DNA of 64,000 nucleotides from DATMNR01 sp963702765 (GTDB lineage: Bacteria > Chloroflexota > Ktedonobacteria > Ktedonobacterales > Ktedonobacteraceae). This document shows, one piece after another, positions 17,430-25,438 of this stretch. The stretch's first letter is position 1. Each line of letters starts with the position of its first letter. A model generated the notes under the pieces. It made no database searches and was not told where the DNA came from. It saw only the letters and a list, made by a program, of their open reading frames with translations. Made by a program: the position numbers and the translations under genes. Where the stretch lies: assembly GCA_963702765.1 (NCBI GenBank), contig CAVPEB010000027.1:124001-188000 (forward strand), in the 5' to 3' direction.

Positions 17430-17822
17430 TTATTGTGGCCCCGTCATCAAAGCGCGAATAGCAGCAGCTACCAATATCAGCGCCGCGATACTAAAAATCA
17501 GGAGATCACGACGCTGGTTCTTGCCACCTGTAGCATATGTAATGGCTATAGGAATTGCCAGTACAACGATTGCCCCATACACGTAATGAAGATAATAAAG
17601 ACCTGTGCCTGTGCCCGGTTTTTGTCCAAGTAGCACTAAGGTAATGCCAAGAACTGCTTGCAATGCCGCAATAACTGCCGTAACAGTCAGTGAAATACGC
17701 CAGGGCCTATTGATTGGCTTTTTCATGAAAAAGAGGATCAATCCCCACACACCTGTCACCGCCCCTGAAGCCAGCACTAATACTACATTCAAAAAGTGAA
17801 TATTGCTTATTATGTCTACCAT
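17430..17822 (-). CDS. Four-helix integral membrane protein, unknown function
   Basis: About 130 residues from ATG 17822, which has a CGGAG site. Hydrophobic segments FLNVVLVLASGAVTGVWGLI, ISLTVTAVIAALQAVLGITL, YLHYVYGAIVVLAIPIAITY and LLIFSIAALILVAAAIRAL give four helices with short polar loops. The LHYVYG motif in the third helix is reminiscent of small haem- or quinone-linked membrane proteins, but I cannot name a family. Its stop is 18 bases before the SbcD-like start, so the two may share a transcript. Confidence 0.7.
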   Translation of the reverse strand: MVDIISNIHFLNVVLVLASGAVTGVWGLILFFMKKPINRPWRISLTVTAVIAALQAVLGITLVLLGQKPGTGTGLYYLHYVYGAIVVLAIPIAITYATGGKNQRRDLLIFSIAALILVAAAIRALMTGPQ

Positions 17823-18172
17823 TGTATTCTCCGAGGTCACACAACCTTTATCAGGTGTTTTCTTTTGCAATACGAGAATAACGGAAGAATTCTCGTAGCC
17901 CTACTATAGCGTGAATGTCCTCCTAAGACAAGTAGACGGAACTTCAGGATAATTGAATATCTAGGAGTGCAGAGACTAGGCCTCAAACAAGGTTTGGGGT
18001 TGTCCCACATAAGCGTTAACGCAAGGCTGATCAGGGCATCAAGCGAGAACGCAGACAAACCCGTCCCTACTATTCACAAGCCTGGCAAGCCAATTCATCG
18101 TATAAAGTATGGGTGCACCCTTGCGGTCGCTCTGAGGTGGTGGCTGTGGTGGCAAGACCTGTGGAAACGCTC
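17823..18172. other. Gene-free intergenic stretch
   Basis: No convincing coding frame. A 70-codon plus-strand frame (17967-18179) has unusual composition and no ribosome site and was not accepted. Confidence 0.35.
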
Positions 18173-18766
18173 CTATTGAGGTTGGTCCTCTGTTGATTCT
18201 GTAGAACCCTCTCCACTCCCTGCAACTTCCTGAGCCAGCGATTGAGCCACTACGCGCAGGCGACGTATCTCCGCCACCGTTCCATACACTTTCTCGAAGA
18301 GTGGTCTGTTCGCTTCAATACCAGCGTGAATGAGCCATGCCGCTGCATCGCTTCGTGTCGAGCGTATGCCAGCCTCGATCAGCGCATCCACAGCATCAAG
18401 ATCGCGACCATCAATTCGACATGTCACAACATTACTTTTGGACGAAGGTTGTTGCTCCACTGCCTTACCACCGCTTGCCAGGGCAATTGCCTGGAAGGTC
18501 TGAGCACGCACTTTCTCCAGCGTCGTTCCAAATGCCCTCATTAGCCCTGCCGCGATACCTTCTCCCTCTTTTGTAAGTCCCAACAACAAGTGTTCAGGAG
18601 CTATTTTATCCTGACCAAGATGCCCTGCCTCACTAAGAGCCAGAGTAGTCGCCGTCACTGCTCGTGGAGTAAAGCCGATTTCTCCAACCACTACTTCTTG
18701 ACCTTGCCCGATAATAAACGTTACAGCTTTACGAACGGCCTCAAGTTCTATACCCAGGCTATGCAA
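18173..18766 (-). CDS. Clp N-terminal repeat protein with ribbon-helix-helix-like tail, possibly 5'-truncated
   Basis: The readable 197 residues contain the end of one Clp-N repeat (SLGIELEAVRKAVTFIIGQG), then a second repeat with GEIGFTPRAVTATTLALSEAG and IAPEHLLLGLTKEGEGIA, then VVTCRIDGRDLDAVDALIEAG and RSDAAAWLIHAGIEAN, which looks like a ribbon-helix-helix domain, and a coiled tail. Clp-N repeats bind substrates or adaptors of Clp ATPases, but no ATPase domain is present. The start is unclear: the only candidate near the homologous region is TTG 18766 without a ribosome site, and the first half of repeat one is missing, so the gene may be truncated. Confidence 0.65.
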   Translation of the reverse strand: MHSLGIELEAVRKAVTFIIGQGQEVVVGEIGFTPRAVTATTLALSEAGHLGQDKIAPEHLLLGLTKEGEGIAAGLMRAFGTTLEKVRAQTFQAIALASGGKAVEQQPSSKSNVVTCRIDGRDLDAVDALIEAGIRSTRSDAAAWLIHAGIEANRPLFEKVYGTVAEIRRLRVVAQSLAQEVAGSGEGSTESTEDQPQ

Positions 18767-18999
18767 GAAGACCGTGAATTTAACATTCTGGAGAAAATTG
18801 TCATGAGCACGGAATATCTCATATTGAAACGGACAAGCTACTGACTGTTTTGCAAGAGGTGTAAAAGAAGAGGTATGATGGGAGGGAAACAGATAAATAA
18901 CCCAATTCCCTGATTCCCTAAAAGAAAGAGGCAGCCATGAGCTTTAAAGCCTACAAATGCTGAGTATCGCTTTGGCGATCCACTCGTAAGGAGAACAAA

Positions 19000-19257
19000 A
19001 TGGAAGGAGTCTATGTACTGTGGGATGGCACTGGTTTCTATATTGGCGAGACAGGTGACCTCGATGAGCGAATGGAGTTCCACAGAAGAGAGGGTCGTGA
19101 GTTACTCTCGTTTATTCCTGTTGAAGGTGGAGCTTTCGCGAGGCGTCAGGAAGAGTCCAGAGTAATAGAAGCTTTTAGGTCTATGGGTCAGCCTATAACC
19201 AATCCACGTCCGCGATGCTATGACAGTTTAGGGAGGAGGGACCGTCGAGGAAAGTGA
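19000..19257 (+). CDS. Minimal GIY-YIG domain protein (85 aa)
   Basis: Starts ATG 19000 after AAGGAG with ideal spacing. GVYVLWDG at residues 3-10 and GFYIGETGDLDERMEFHRR match the GIY-YIG core: the GVYVL and FYIG strands, then the Arg-containing helix. The later glutamate and Asn of active endonucleases may correspond to EESRVIEAF and ITNPRP. The domain stands alone with no DNA-binding partner domain. It could be a nicking nuclease or a remnant of a homing endonuclease; activity is uncertain. Confidence 0.65.
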   Translation: MEGVYVLWDGTGFYIGETGDLDERMEFHRREGRELLSFIPVEGGAFARRQEESRVIEAFRSMGQPITNPRPRCYDSLGRRDRRGK

Positions 19258-20359
19258 GGGACTCTTGACTTTGATAAGGTTGTACAGGCGCTCTTAGTTA
19301 TCTGCTTTTAATAAGAAGAAAAGTCACGGGTAGAAACAGTGACCAGAGGATAGTGTACTGGAGCATGAGGTAGGATCCATGGTGTGAATCAGGCAGCCGA
19401 GATCCTGATGGTGGTGTGCGATGTCTGCACGATCTGGTATGCTGACTAATCTCTCCCTTGTGCTGCAGCACCAACACCACTCATCGAGAAAGCACCTTAA
19501 CTGCCAGCCCATGTAGACTGCCTATCTGAGTCTACGCATAATCCGGTGAGATGTCTCACCGTCCCTGCTTGGCACTGGCATCCATCCTGGGAGACATTCG
19601 ACAAAGAGGATGAGATTCCTAAAAATGTTCCTGATAAATAACACCTCGAATTCCCACGGCTTGGCCTCTACAGCGAATTGGATCGCATGGGAAGGTAGAA
19701 ATTGCTGTTACAAAGTGTCAGCTATCAAGCGTGCTTTACATGTGTTGAACACCTGAGAGGAGTTTCTTATGACTATCCATATGCGACAGTATGCGGGCCT
19801 TAGAGATATACAGCCAATCATAGATATAAAGGTAGCGTGTGCGACGGCCGAGAACATGTATGATTACCCTACTGTCTCCTACTGGGAAAGCACTGACAGG
19901 CTTCACCTAGCAATAACCCTCCGCGCACCATGATAATGGACAGAAGTAGAACTTGCAAGTAAAGATATGTTATTATGAATTCATCAAAACTATCGTTCAT
20001 ACCCTCTCTTTCAAGAAAGGCACGTCTCATGGTCGCGGTGATCCGGTAAGTCCCTCAGTATAGAGCTAAATATGAGAAGCGAGGAAGAAGACTGTCGCCT
20101 GACAGTCGGTGTATTCATGTGGACTCGTGTACAGAAAGAACAGGACCAATCCACAGGGTATGCTCTTCTGTCCTTAATTCATGCGCTCTCAACTGATGGC
20201 ACGGACAAACACCAAGGATTGCAGACGTGTGACTTAGTTCCATCTCCCCTGCCTTTCTTCATATAGGGGATCACGATCTCGGTCTGCTCTCTCCTGCCCT
20301 GCCGCATTGTTGAGTGCGCTCCTTAACCCTGACGGGTACAATGAAATGGAGCGAGAAAC
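19258..20359. other. 1.1-kb gene-poor stretch with decayed sequence
   Basis: Only an N-terminal acetyltransferase fragment (19769-19933) is recognisable. The remaining frames are short, lack ribosome sites and have unnatural composition. It looks like degraded accessory DNA. Confidence 0.45.
19769..19933 (+). pseudogene. GNAT acetyltransferase N-terminal fragment (54 codons)
   Basis: ATG 19769 follows an AGGAG site at normal spacing. The peptide MTIHMRQYAGLRDIQPIIDI, then KVACATAENMYDYPTVS, resembles the first strand and helix of GNAT acetyltransferases, but the frame stops at 19931 and no downstream frame continues the domain. It is most likely a truncated remnant that kept its translation signals. 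Confidence 0.4.
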
Positions 20360-20833
20360 ATGTACCGTAGACCCGGGCGGCGGAAAACCCGTTCCGCTCG
20401 TACCAATCGAAATACTCGGTGGTTTTGGACCAGCCGGGGGCTACTGATCCAGCAGCAGGCATGGTTGGGAATGCGAGAGTATGACACACATCACCCGGCC
20501 TGTCATTACAACCTGCATATTCAACCCGCCTGTGGCGGCCTGGATTACCACAATTACCATATCCGATACTTAGGAGTGCGAGAGGACAATCATGTCTGGT
20601 CCGTTGTTGATGCGCCTTACGGCAATGAGAAGAGCTACAGAATCTATGCCTTCTCGAAGGAGCATTTCATTCAAGAGGTGATCGATACTGTAGGCAGCCT
20701 GTTAGTCACCGATATGACAAACGATGTCGGAGATCCCTCTCTCTGGGCCAGACTTTTTGAGTACCTTAAGCTTGTATTGTTCGATTTATACCGACACGAT
20801 CTTGAGAAGACTTCCGGAAGGAGATTAAAGTAA
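20360..20833 (+). CDS. Hypothetical protein upstream of DinB
   Basis: 157 residues from ATG 20360, with GGAG 9 bases upstream. The first 38 residues are basic and low in order, and a later start at MREYDTHHPACHYN is possible. The rest, with YNLHIQPACGGLDYHNYHI, RYLGVREDNHVWSVVDAPYG and a helical C-terminus LFEYLKLVLFDLYRHDLE, has natural composition. The stop codon overlaps the DinB start (TAATG), indicating translational coupling. I do not recognise a family. Confidence 0.55.
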   Translation: MYRRPGRRKTRSARTNRNTRWFWTSRGLLIQQQAWLGMREYDTHHPACHYNLHIQPACGGLDYHNYHIRYLGVREDNHVWSVVDAPYGNEKSYRIYAFSKEHFIQEVIDTVGSLLVTDMTNDVGDPSLWARLFEYLKLVLFDLYRHDLEKTSGRRLK

Positions 20834-21318
20834 TGACCACAGGACTTCCCGACTTTTTTAAGTATAACCTCTGGGCGAACCTTCGTTTGCTTGACGCGTG
20901 TGAACACCTATCCGATGCACATCTGGATGCCACGATAAACGGTACGTTTGGCAGTGTGCGAGAAACTCTCATGCACCTGTTTGCTGCCGAAGAAGGCTAT
21001 GTGCGGTCTTTTACTGGAACAACCCCTACCTCTCCACTGAATGAACTCAACACTTTTCCAGGTTTAGACGAACTGCGGCAACGAGCAGAGAGGTCAGGAA
21101 ATGAGCTGATCACAATTGCAGAGCAGAGGGACCTGAGTCAGATATTCCACCTTGACGGTGGAACCTACGATGCTCCGGCCATCATTGTGGTGATCCAGGC
21201 CATCAACCACGCCATCGATCATCGTTCGCAGATATCCACACTGCTGAGCCAACAGGGTATCGAGCCGCCCGACCTGGATGCCTGGGCATACAATGATGCC
21301 ACGTATGAAGGGTCGTGA
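20833..21318 (+). CDS. DinB-family four-helix protein
   Basis: 161 residues starting MTTGLPDFFKYNLWANLRLLDAC, with the usual KYNLWAN start of DinB/DfsB-like proteins. Histidine positions expected for the metal site are at LMHLFAAEEGYV and NHAIDHRSQI. The family includes thiol transferases and damage-induced proteins; most bind a divalent metal through three histidines. It is translationally coupled to the unknown gene upstream, so the two probably work together. The function is not assignable beyond that. Confidence 0.85.
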   Translation: MTTGLPDFFKYNLWANLRLLDACEHLSDAHLDATINGTFGSVRETLMHLFAAEEGYVRSFTGTTPTSPLNELNTFPGLDELRQRAERSGNELITIAEQRDLSQIFHLDGGTYDAPAIIVVIQAINHAIDHRSQISTLLSQQGIEPPDLDAWAYNDATYEGS

Positions 21319-21440
21319 AAGTGGTTGTGCTACTCTTTCAGTCAACAGACAAAGATATTGCCAGGCAGGCGTATACTACCAATTGGCGTTACCAATTGAT
21401 GAATGTACTACGATGAAGTTACGATCACGGAGGAACAGTC

Positions 21441-21760
21441 ATGGCAAACTATCTTTTACTCTACAGCGGCGGCAGTATGCCAGAAAGTGAGCAGAACAAG
21501 CAGCAGTCATGCAGGCCTGGACGAACTGGTTCGGTCAGCTTGGGAGCGCATTGATAGATGGAGGCAATCCCACCACCGGCCAGTCTAAAACCATTGCTCG
21601 CAATGGCACAGTCAGTGAAGGTTCTGAATTGGGCATGGCCAGTGGCTACTCAGTTATCAAAGCTGACTCGCTCGACGAAGCAGTCGCACAATCCAGGGGC
21701 TGCCCAGTTTTACAGGGCGGCGCAAGCGTCGTAGTCCTCGAAACCTTCAACGTGATGTAA
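21441..21760 (+). pseudogene. YCII-related domain protein, one-base frameshift
   Basis: ATG 21441 after CGGAGGA starts MANYLLLYSGGSMPESEQ. At about 21491-21500 one base is missing, and the frame continues as MQAWTNWFGQLGSALIDGGNP to SGYSVIKADSLDEAV and VVVLETFNVM. Together they make a normal 106-residue YCII/DGPF-like protein with the expected ferredoxin-like pattern. These proteins are small, often fused to or near sigma factors, and of unclear role. The break is either recent or a sequencing indel. Confidence 0.7.
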
Positions 21761-21914
21761 AAGCAAACACGTCGAGGAGATAGGTGTCATCCCATCCTGG
21801 TGTAAAAAACGAAACATTACAATACAGGACAGAGTTCATACACGACTTTGGTGAAAAGAACGTGTGTTTTCTCATGGAACAAGCATCAAGGATCTTTCAG
21901 CGTATACCAGGAGT

Positions 21915-22451
21915 TCATTCCGTCCATTGTATGATGCGATGGACTCGCTGCGAAAGAGCTTCAGGAGGAATTTTTAGCAAGTCGTAACCCAAAGAGGCGT
22001 AGGTTTCTTCATGGATTTTCTCGAAAAGGAGAGATTCTTCAAAGGTGATTTTTCTCACCACAGTAGGCTGACAGAACCCAAGATGTTCGATGAAGAACAC
22101 CCGCCTCTGGTATATGGCCTCGCGTTCAATTCTCTCAATTTCTTCTAATAGGGAAGGAGACGCAGCATATCCCAGATAACGACTTAAGGCAAGAGTGCAA
22201 ATTGGCGAACGGTCATACCATTGCTGTTCATCAGGTGACGTTGATGCTTCAAGTTGCCTCTGCTTTTGCAACCGGACAATGCTATCGATAAAGTCGGGCT
22301 GCAACCACGGCTCAGAATGGCCAAGCCCCAGCTCACGTGCATTCACATCGGTTGCGGCTTCCTCCACAACCGAATAGCCTTGACGTTTCAGTTCATACAG
22401 AATTGAGGTTTTTCCTGAACCAGGGGTACCGGTGAGAATATATCGTTTCAT
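21915..22451 (-). CDS. AAA_28-type NTPase
   Basis: 178 residues starting MKRYILTGTPGSGKTSILYELKRQG, a Walker A at residues 8-15. VVEEAATDV follows as in AAA_28 ATPases, then WYDRSPICTLALSRYLG and FFIEHLGF as the Walker B-like region, and a C-terminal SLGYDLLKIPPEA. Such proteins resemble nucleoside/pantothenate kinases and NadR-type P-loop enzymes. The substrate is unknown. The gene is followed on the other strand by YCII and stands alone. Confidence 0.82.
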   Translation of the reverse strand: MKRYILTGTPGSGKTSILYELKRQGYSVVEEAATDVNARELGLGHSEPWLQPDFIDSIVRLQKQRQLEASTSPDEQQWYDRSPICTLALSRYLGYAASPSLLEEIERIEREAIYQRRVFFIEHLGFCQPTVVRKITFEESLLFEKIHEETYASLGYDLLKIPPEALSQRVHRIIQWTE

Positions 22452-22608
22452 ACAAGTTGTCCTTTCTAAATTGGTGTATCATGACACATCAATCTCTGGC
22501 AAAGCAAGTAGACGTTGTTTCACAAGAGTCGTGTATGAACCAGGACAGGATGATAAACTTTCAGAATTACCTTGCCCCTTGGATGTTTGTGTCATTCTCT
22601 CAGATGCG

Positions 22609-23647
22609 TCAGGACACAACATCCACTCCCCGTTTTTTAAGATGCGCATTCAGTTCCCTGGCATAGGCGAAAAGGGCTGGAACTCCCCCTGAATGAAGCA
22701 AAAGGATATGTTGTCCATTAGACCAGCGTCCCTCCGCTTGATGAGCCAGAAAGCCCGCCATCATCTTTCCTGAATAGACAGGATCTAACAGAATTCCTTC
22801 TGTTTGTGCCATGAGCATGAATAGCATCCAGGCATTCCTCTGTCGGGTCACCATATCCACGACCAATGAACTCGTCATGGATCTCAAACTCTCCACGTGA
22901 ACGCTGCGGATCACGATCAAGCAAACTACAAAGATCTCTCCACCACTTCTCGAGATTTTCGTGGCACCCTGCCTGCTTCTGATTGACGCTAATTCCAACC
23001 AGAGGACAGTTCACTCCTTGCTCTCGCAGCGAGAGTAACAAAGCCGTAAAAATCCCACCTGTTCCAAAGGGTGTATAGATTGCATCCAAGGTAATCTGCT
23101 GTTCTGCAAGCTGATTGACGATCTCCAGGCCGCAACGAACATATCCAAGACAGCTCCGGGGAGTAGTGCCGCTGACCGGAATAACATAAGGCTTCTTCCC
23201 TTGCGCCACCAGTTCCTTACAAACCTCGTGTACATATGGCTCAAGGTCCCAGTGATGCGAAGCCTCAACAAGATGTACTTGTGCTCCCATGAGATAGACA
23301 GTAAGAAGATTGCCCTGAAATGCCTGATATTCATCGCGACTCAGGATAACCACACACTGCATGCCTACTTTGCGAGCTGCTGCGGTCGTCAATCGAGCAT
23401 GATTGCTTTGAGCACTGCCGCAGGTCACAAGTGTGTCTGCCCCCTGTGCTTGCGCATGTGCCACTTCGTATTCCAACTTGCGCGGCTTATCTCCCCCGAG
23501 CGCCAGGTCCGTCAAATCATCTCGTTTGATGAAGACCTGCAGTCCAAGCCTGGTACTCAGTGAGGGCAAGGCTTGAAGGGGAGTCGGCAAGCGCGTCAGA
23601 GCAATGCGTGGATAACTCTCCAGCGCCTCTTCTAAAGAACTGCTCAT
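22609..23647 (-). pseudogene. PLP-dependent D-cysteine desulfhydrase / ACC deaminase-like, frameshifted
   Basis: From ATG 23647, after AGGAGAGG, the frame encodes a beta-family PLP enzyme: IALTRLPTPLQALPSLS, VFIKRDDLTDLALGGDKPRKLEY with the PLP lysine, CGSAQSNHARLTTAAA, and YTPFGTGGIFTALLLSL. Near 22810 one base shifts the frame and it resumes as MAQTEGILLDPVYSGKMMAGF and ILLLHSGGVPALFAY to the stop at 22609. Repaired length is about 345 residues, as expected for D-cysteine desulfhydrase or 1-aminocyclopropane-1-carboxylate deaminase. The two activities cannot be told apart here. All PLP-site motifs are present. Confidence 0.85.
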
Positions 23648-23883
23648 ATTCCTCTCCTTGTTCTCGTCTTTACCTGATCTTATCAAAGCTATACTTGACC
23701 AGGATATCCCATACCCCTATCAGCACTCACCCATTGCAGAAGACTCCTTAAGTCAGAACAAGATGATGTGATTGCGATCTGATAGAATTATCGGTTTGCA
23801 CTGAACGATATAACCTCCAGGCAACTAAGATCTACCATGATGTAAGCAGCCTCTTCTATTCAAAACAGACAGCGCCAGGTGTG

Positions 23884-24747
23884 TCAGCGCTGGAGCGTAC
23901 CATTCTCGCATGTCACCACCTCCTGCCCATCGCGTTTGCCATATCTCCTCTTGAGTTCCTCATAGCGCGCAAACCGCTCTGGAACGGGGCGTCCCTGAGC
24001 ATCGTAGCGCTCAGTGAGGGTAAAGCTCAGTAGTGGCGTGCTTGCAGCATCAAGTAGATGGATCGATAATATCTCGGTTCCAGGGCCAGCAATACCGCCT
24101 GGACCGCGCTCGAAACGCACACTTTTGACTACACTTATGAGACTATGTACATGCCAGTGCTCTGTCTCCACCTTCCAACTATCCCCGGCGAATAGTGGCG
24201 TTGCCGTTCCGAAGACCTCCATGACACCACCCGCGATTCCGGTGACGACGGCAATTGGTGGCGAGGCGTATAGATCGGTGATTAGGAACTCCAGATCGCG
24301 CCGGGGCATTGCAGTGAAGAGTGTTCCATAATAACCATGAGGCTCGAGTTGTTGCCTCACATCCAGCATGTCAACTTCGGCCCATACTTTCACGATCTTG
24401 CCATCGACTACACGGAAGATATCCATCCCACTGAATTTTACCCGTTTGCCTGTAGGTGCAATACCGAGATACTCGCCTTGTTGTGTTCCTTGAACAGTCC
24501 AACGAGTGACAACCTTGTCATTTTCGGCAACCCAGTCGTGAATGATCTGATGGCGATCTGGGAAGGCATTCAACATCATGCTTATCATATGTTTGAATTC
24601 TTCTCGATTTTGGCCGTTATCTGAACCTTCGACTGCGAACCCTTCAAAATTGGGGGCCAGAAGTTCATCCAGGACAGCCACATTCCTCCCATTCGTTACT
24701 TCGTCGTAAAAACGACGAACGAGAGCCTTGTTTTCTTCAGTTGACAT
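23884..24747 (-). CDS. SnoaL-like/NTF2-fold protein with extra C-terminal domain (copy 1)
   Basis: About 287 residues from ATG 24747, with AAGGAG 8 bases upstream. Residues 1-130 form a SnoaL-like ester-cyclase fold: ENKALVRRFYDEVTNG, LDELLAPNFEGFA, DRHQIIHDWVAENDKVVTRW, and IDIFRVVDGK-type FSGMDIFRVVDGKIVKVWAE. A second, beta-rich half (about 160-280) with TGIAGGVMEVFGTATPLF and HWHVHSLISVVKSVRFERG may be another NTF2-like or lipocalin-like domain. SnoaL folds act as polyketide cyclases or small-molecule hydrolases. It follows the merR gene on the same strand and is probably controlled by it. The C-terminus GTLQR is the original end. Confidence 0.8.
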   Translation of the reverse strand: MSTEENKALVRRFYDEVTNGRNVAVLDELLAPNFEGFAVEGSDNGQNREEFKHMISMMLNAFPDRHQIIHDWVAENDKVVTRWTVQGTQQGEYLGIAPTGKRVKFSGMDIFRVVDGKIVKVWAEVDMLDVRQQLEPHGYYGTLFTAMPRRDLEFLITDLYASPPIAVVTGIAGGVMEVFGTATPLFAGDSWKVETEHWHVHSLISVVKSVRFERGPGGIAGPGTEILSIHLLDAASTPLLSFTLTERYDAQGRPVPERFARYEELKRRYGKRDGQEVVTCENGTLQR

Positions 24748-24836
24748 AGAAGTCACTCCTTCAATCTTCGTACATCTAGCAATCTGTTCAGTCAGATCAC
24801 AGCTAGCACATACATGGAGCGAAGCTTATAGCTCGC

Positions 24837-25238
24837 TTAGGAGATGGGCTGCACATCTTCAGCTTCATTCTGTCGCAGTTGCCTCTGGAGGCTGGCGATG
24901 CGTTCAGTCAGGCGTGCGTGGAGATCAGTCAGCAGCAACATCTGGTGTTCGACATCTCGGACTTTGTCCTGATAGAGCGCCAGTAGCTCCTCTTCACAGA
25001 CCGGTAACGTGTAGGGGAGAGGGGAAGTTCCAGTGCAAGCAAGAACCTCTTCGATCTGCTCGGTAGTGAGACCCAGACCCAGGTACATCTGGATGGTTTG
25101 CACGCGTTGGACGGCTTCCTCATCCAGGTCACGATAACCATTCTCCAGTCGACGAGGACACAACAGGCGTTTCTGTTCATAGTAGCGCAAGGAACGTATA
25201 CTCACTCCCGTGCGCCGGGATACCTCACCAATACGCAC
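24837..25238 (-). CDS. MerR-family transcriptional regulator (copy 1)
   Basis: About 133 residues from GTG 25238, which has AAGGAG at ideal spacing; ATG 25256 is an alternative without a ribosome site. The N-terminus VRIGEVSRRTGVSIRSLRYYEQKRLL is the classic MerR winged helix, followed by LENGYRDLDEEAVQRVQTI and a dimerisation coiled coil in the C-terminal half (QMLLLTDLHARLTERIASL). The effector region has a single cysteine pair (LACTGTSP and LPVCEEE), which could bind metal or sense redox or small molecules. A MerR-type promoter lies directly upstream, so the gene is predicted to regulate itself and the downstream SnoaL-like gene. Confidence 0.9.
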   Translation of the reverse strand: MRIGEVSRRTGVSIRSLRYYEQKRLLCPRRLENGYRDLDEEAVQRVQTIQMYLGLGLTTEQIEEVLACTGTSPLPYTLPVCEEELLALYQDKVRDVEHQMLLLTDLHARLTERIASLQRQLRQNEAEDVQPIS

Positions 25239-25277
25239 AAGTCCATCTCCTTTCATAAATCTGGAACGCTTATCCCT

Positions 25278-25309
25278 AGTATAAACTATGACATCAGTGT
25301 CAGAGTCAA
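25278..25309 (-). promoter_or_regulatory. MerR-type promoter with dyad operator (copy 1)
   Basis: On the minus strand TTGACT (25309-25304) and TATACT (25283-25278) are separated by 20 bases, the overlong spacer typical of MerR-activated promoters. TGACATCAGTGTCA (25289-25302), a dyad with 5-bp arms, occupies the spacer. It drives the merR gene starting at 25238. Confidence 0.8.
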
Positions 25310-25438
25310 GGGATCGCATACTTCATGTGAGAGAAGAACTTAGCCCGTCCTTACCTGGGAACACAAGTGCTCTTTTACCGACGTTGAAAATCTTCGATAT
25401 CATGACACAACACTAGTTGGATACAGAATCGTTTTGCG

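Noticed and set aside
17967..18179. 70-codon plus-strand frame in the gap before the Clp-N gene
   Set aside because: Unusual composition, no ribosome site and no family resemblance.
20072..20266. 64-codon plus-strand frame in the gene-poor stretch
   Set aside because: No ribosome site or domain pattern; probably chance.
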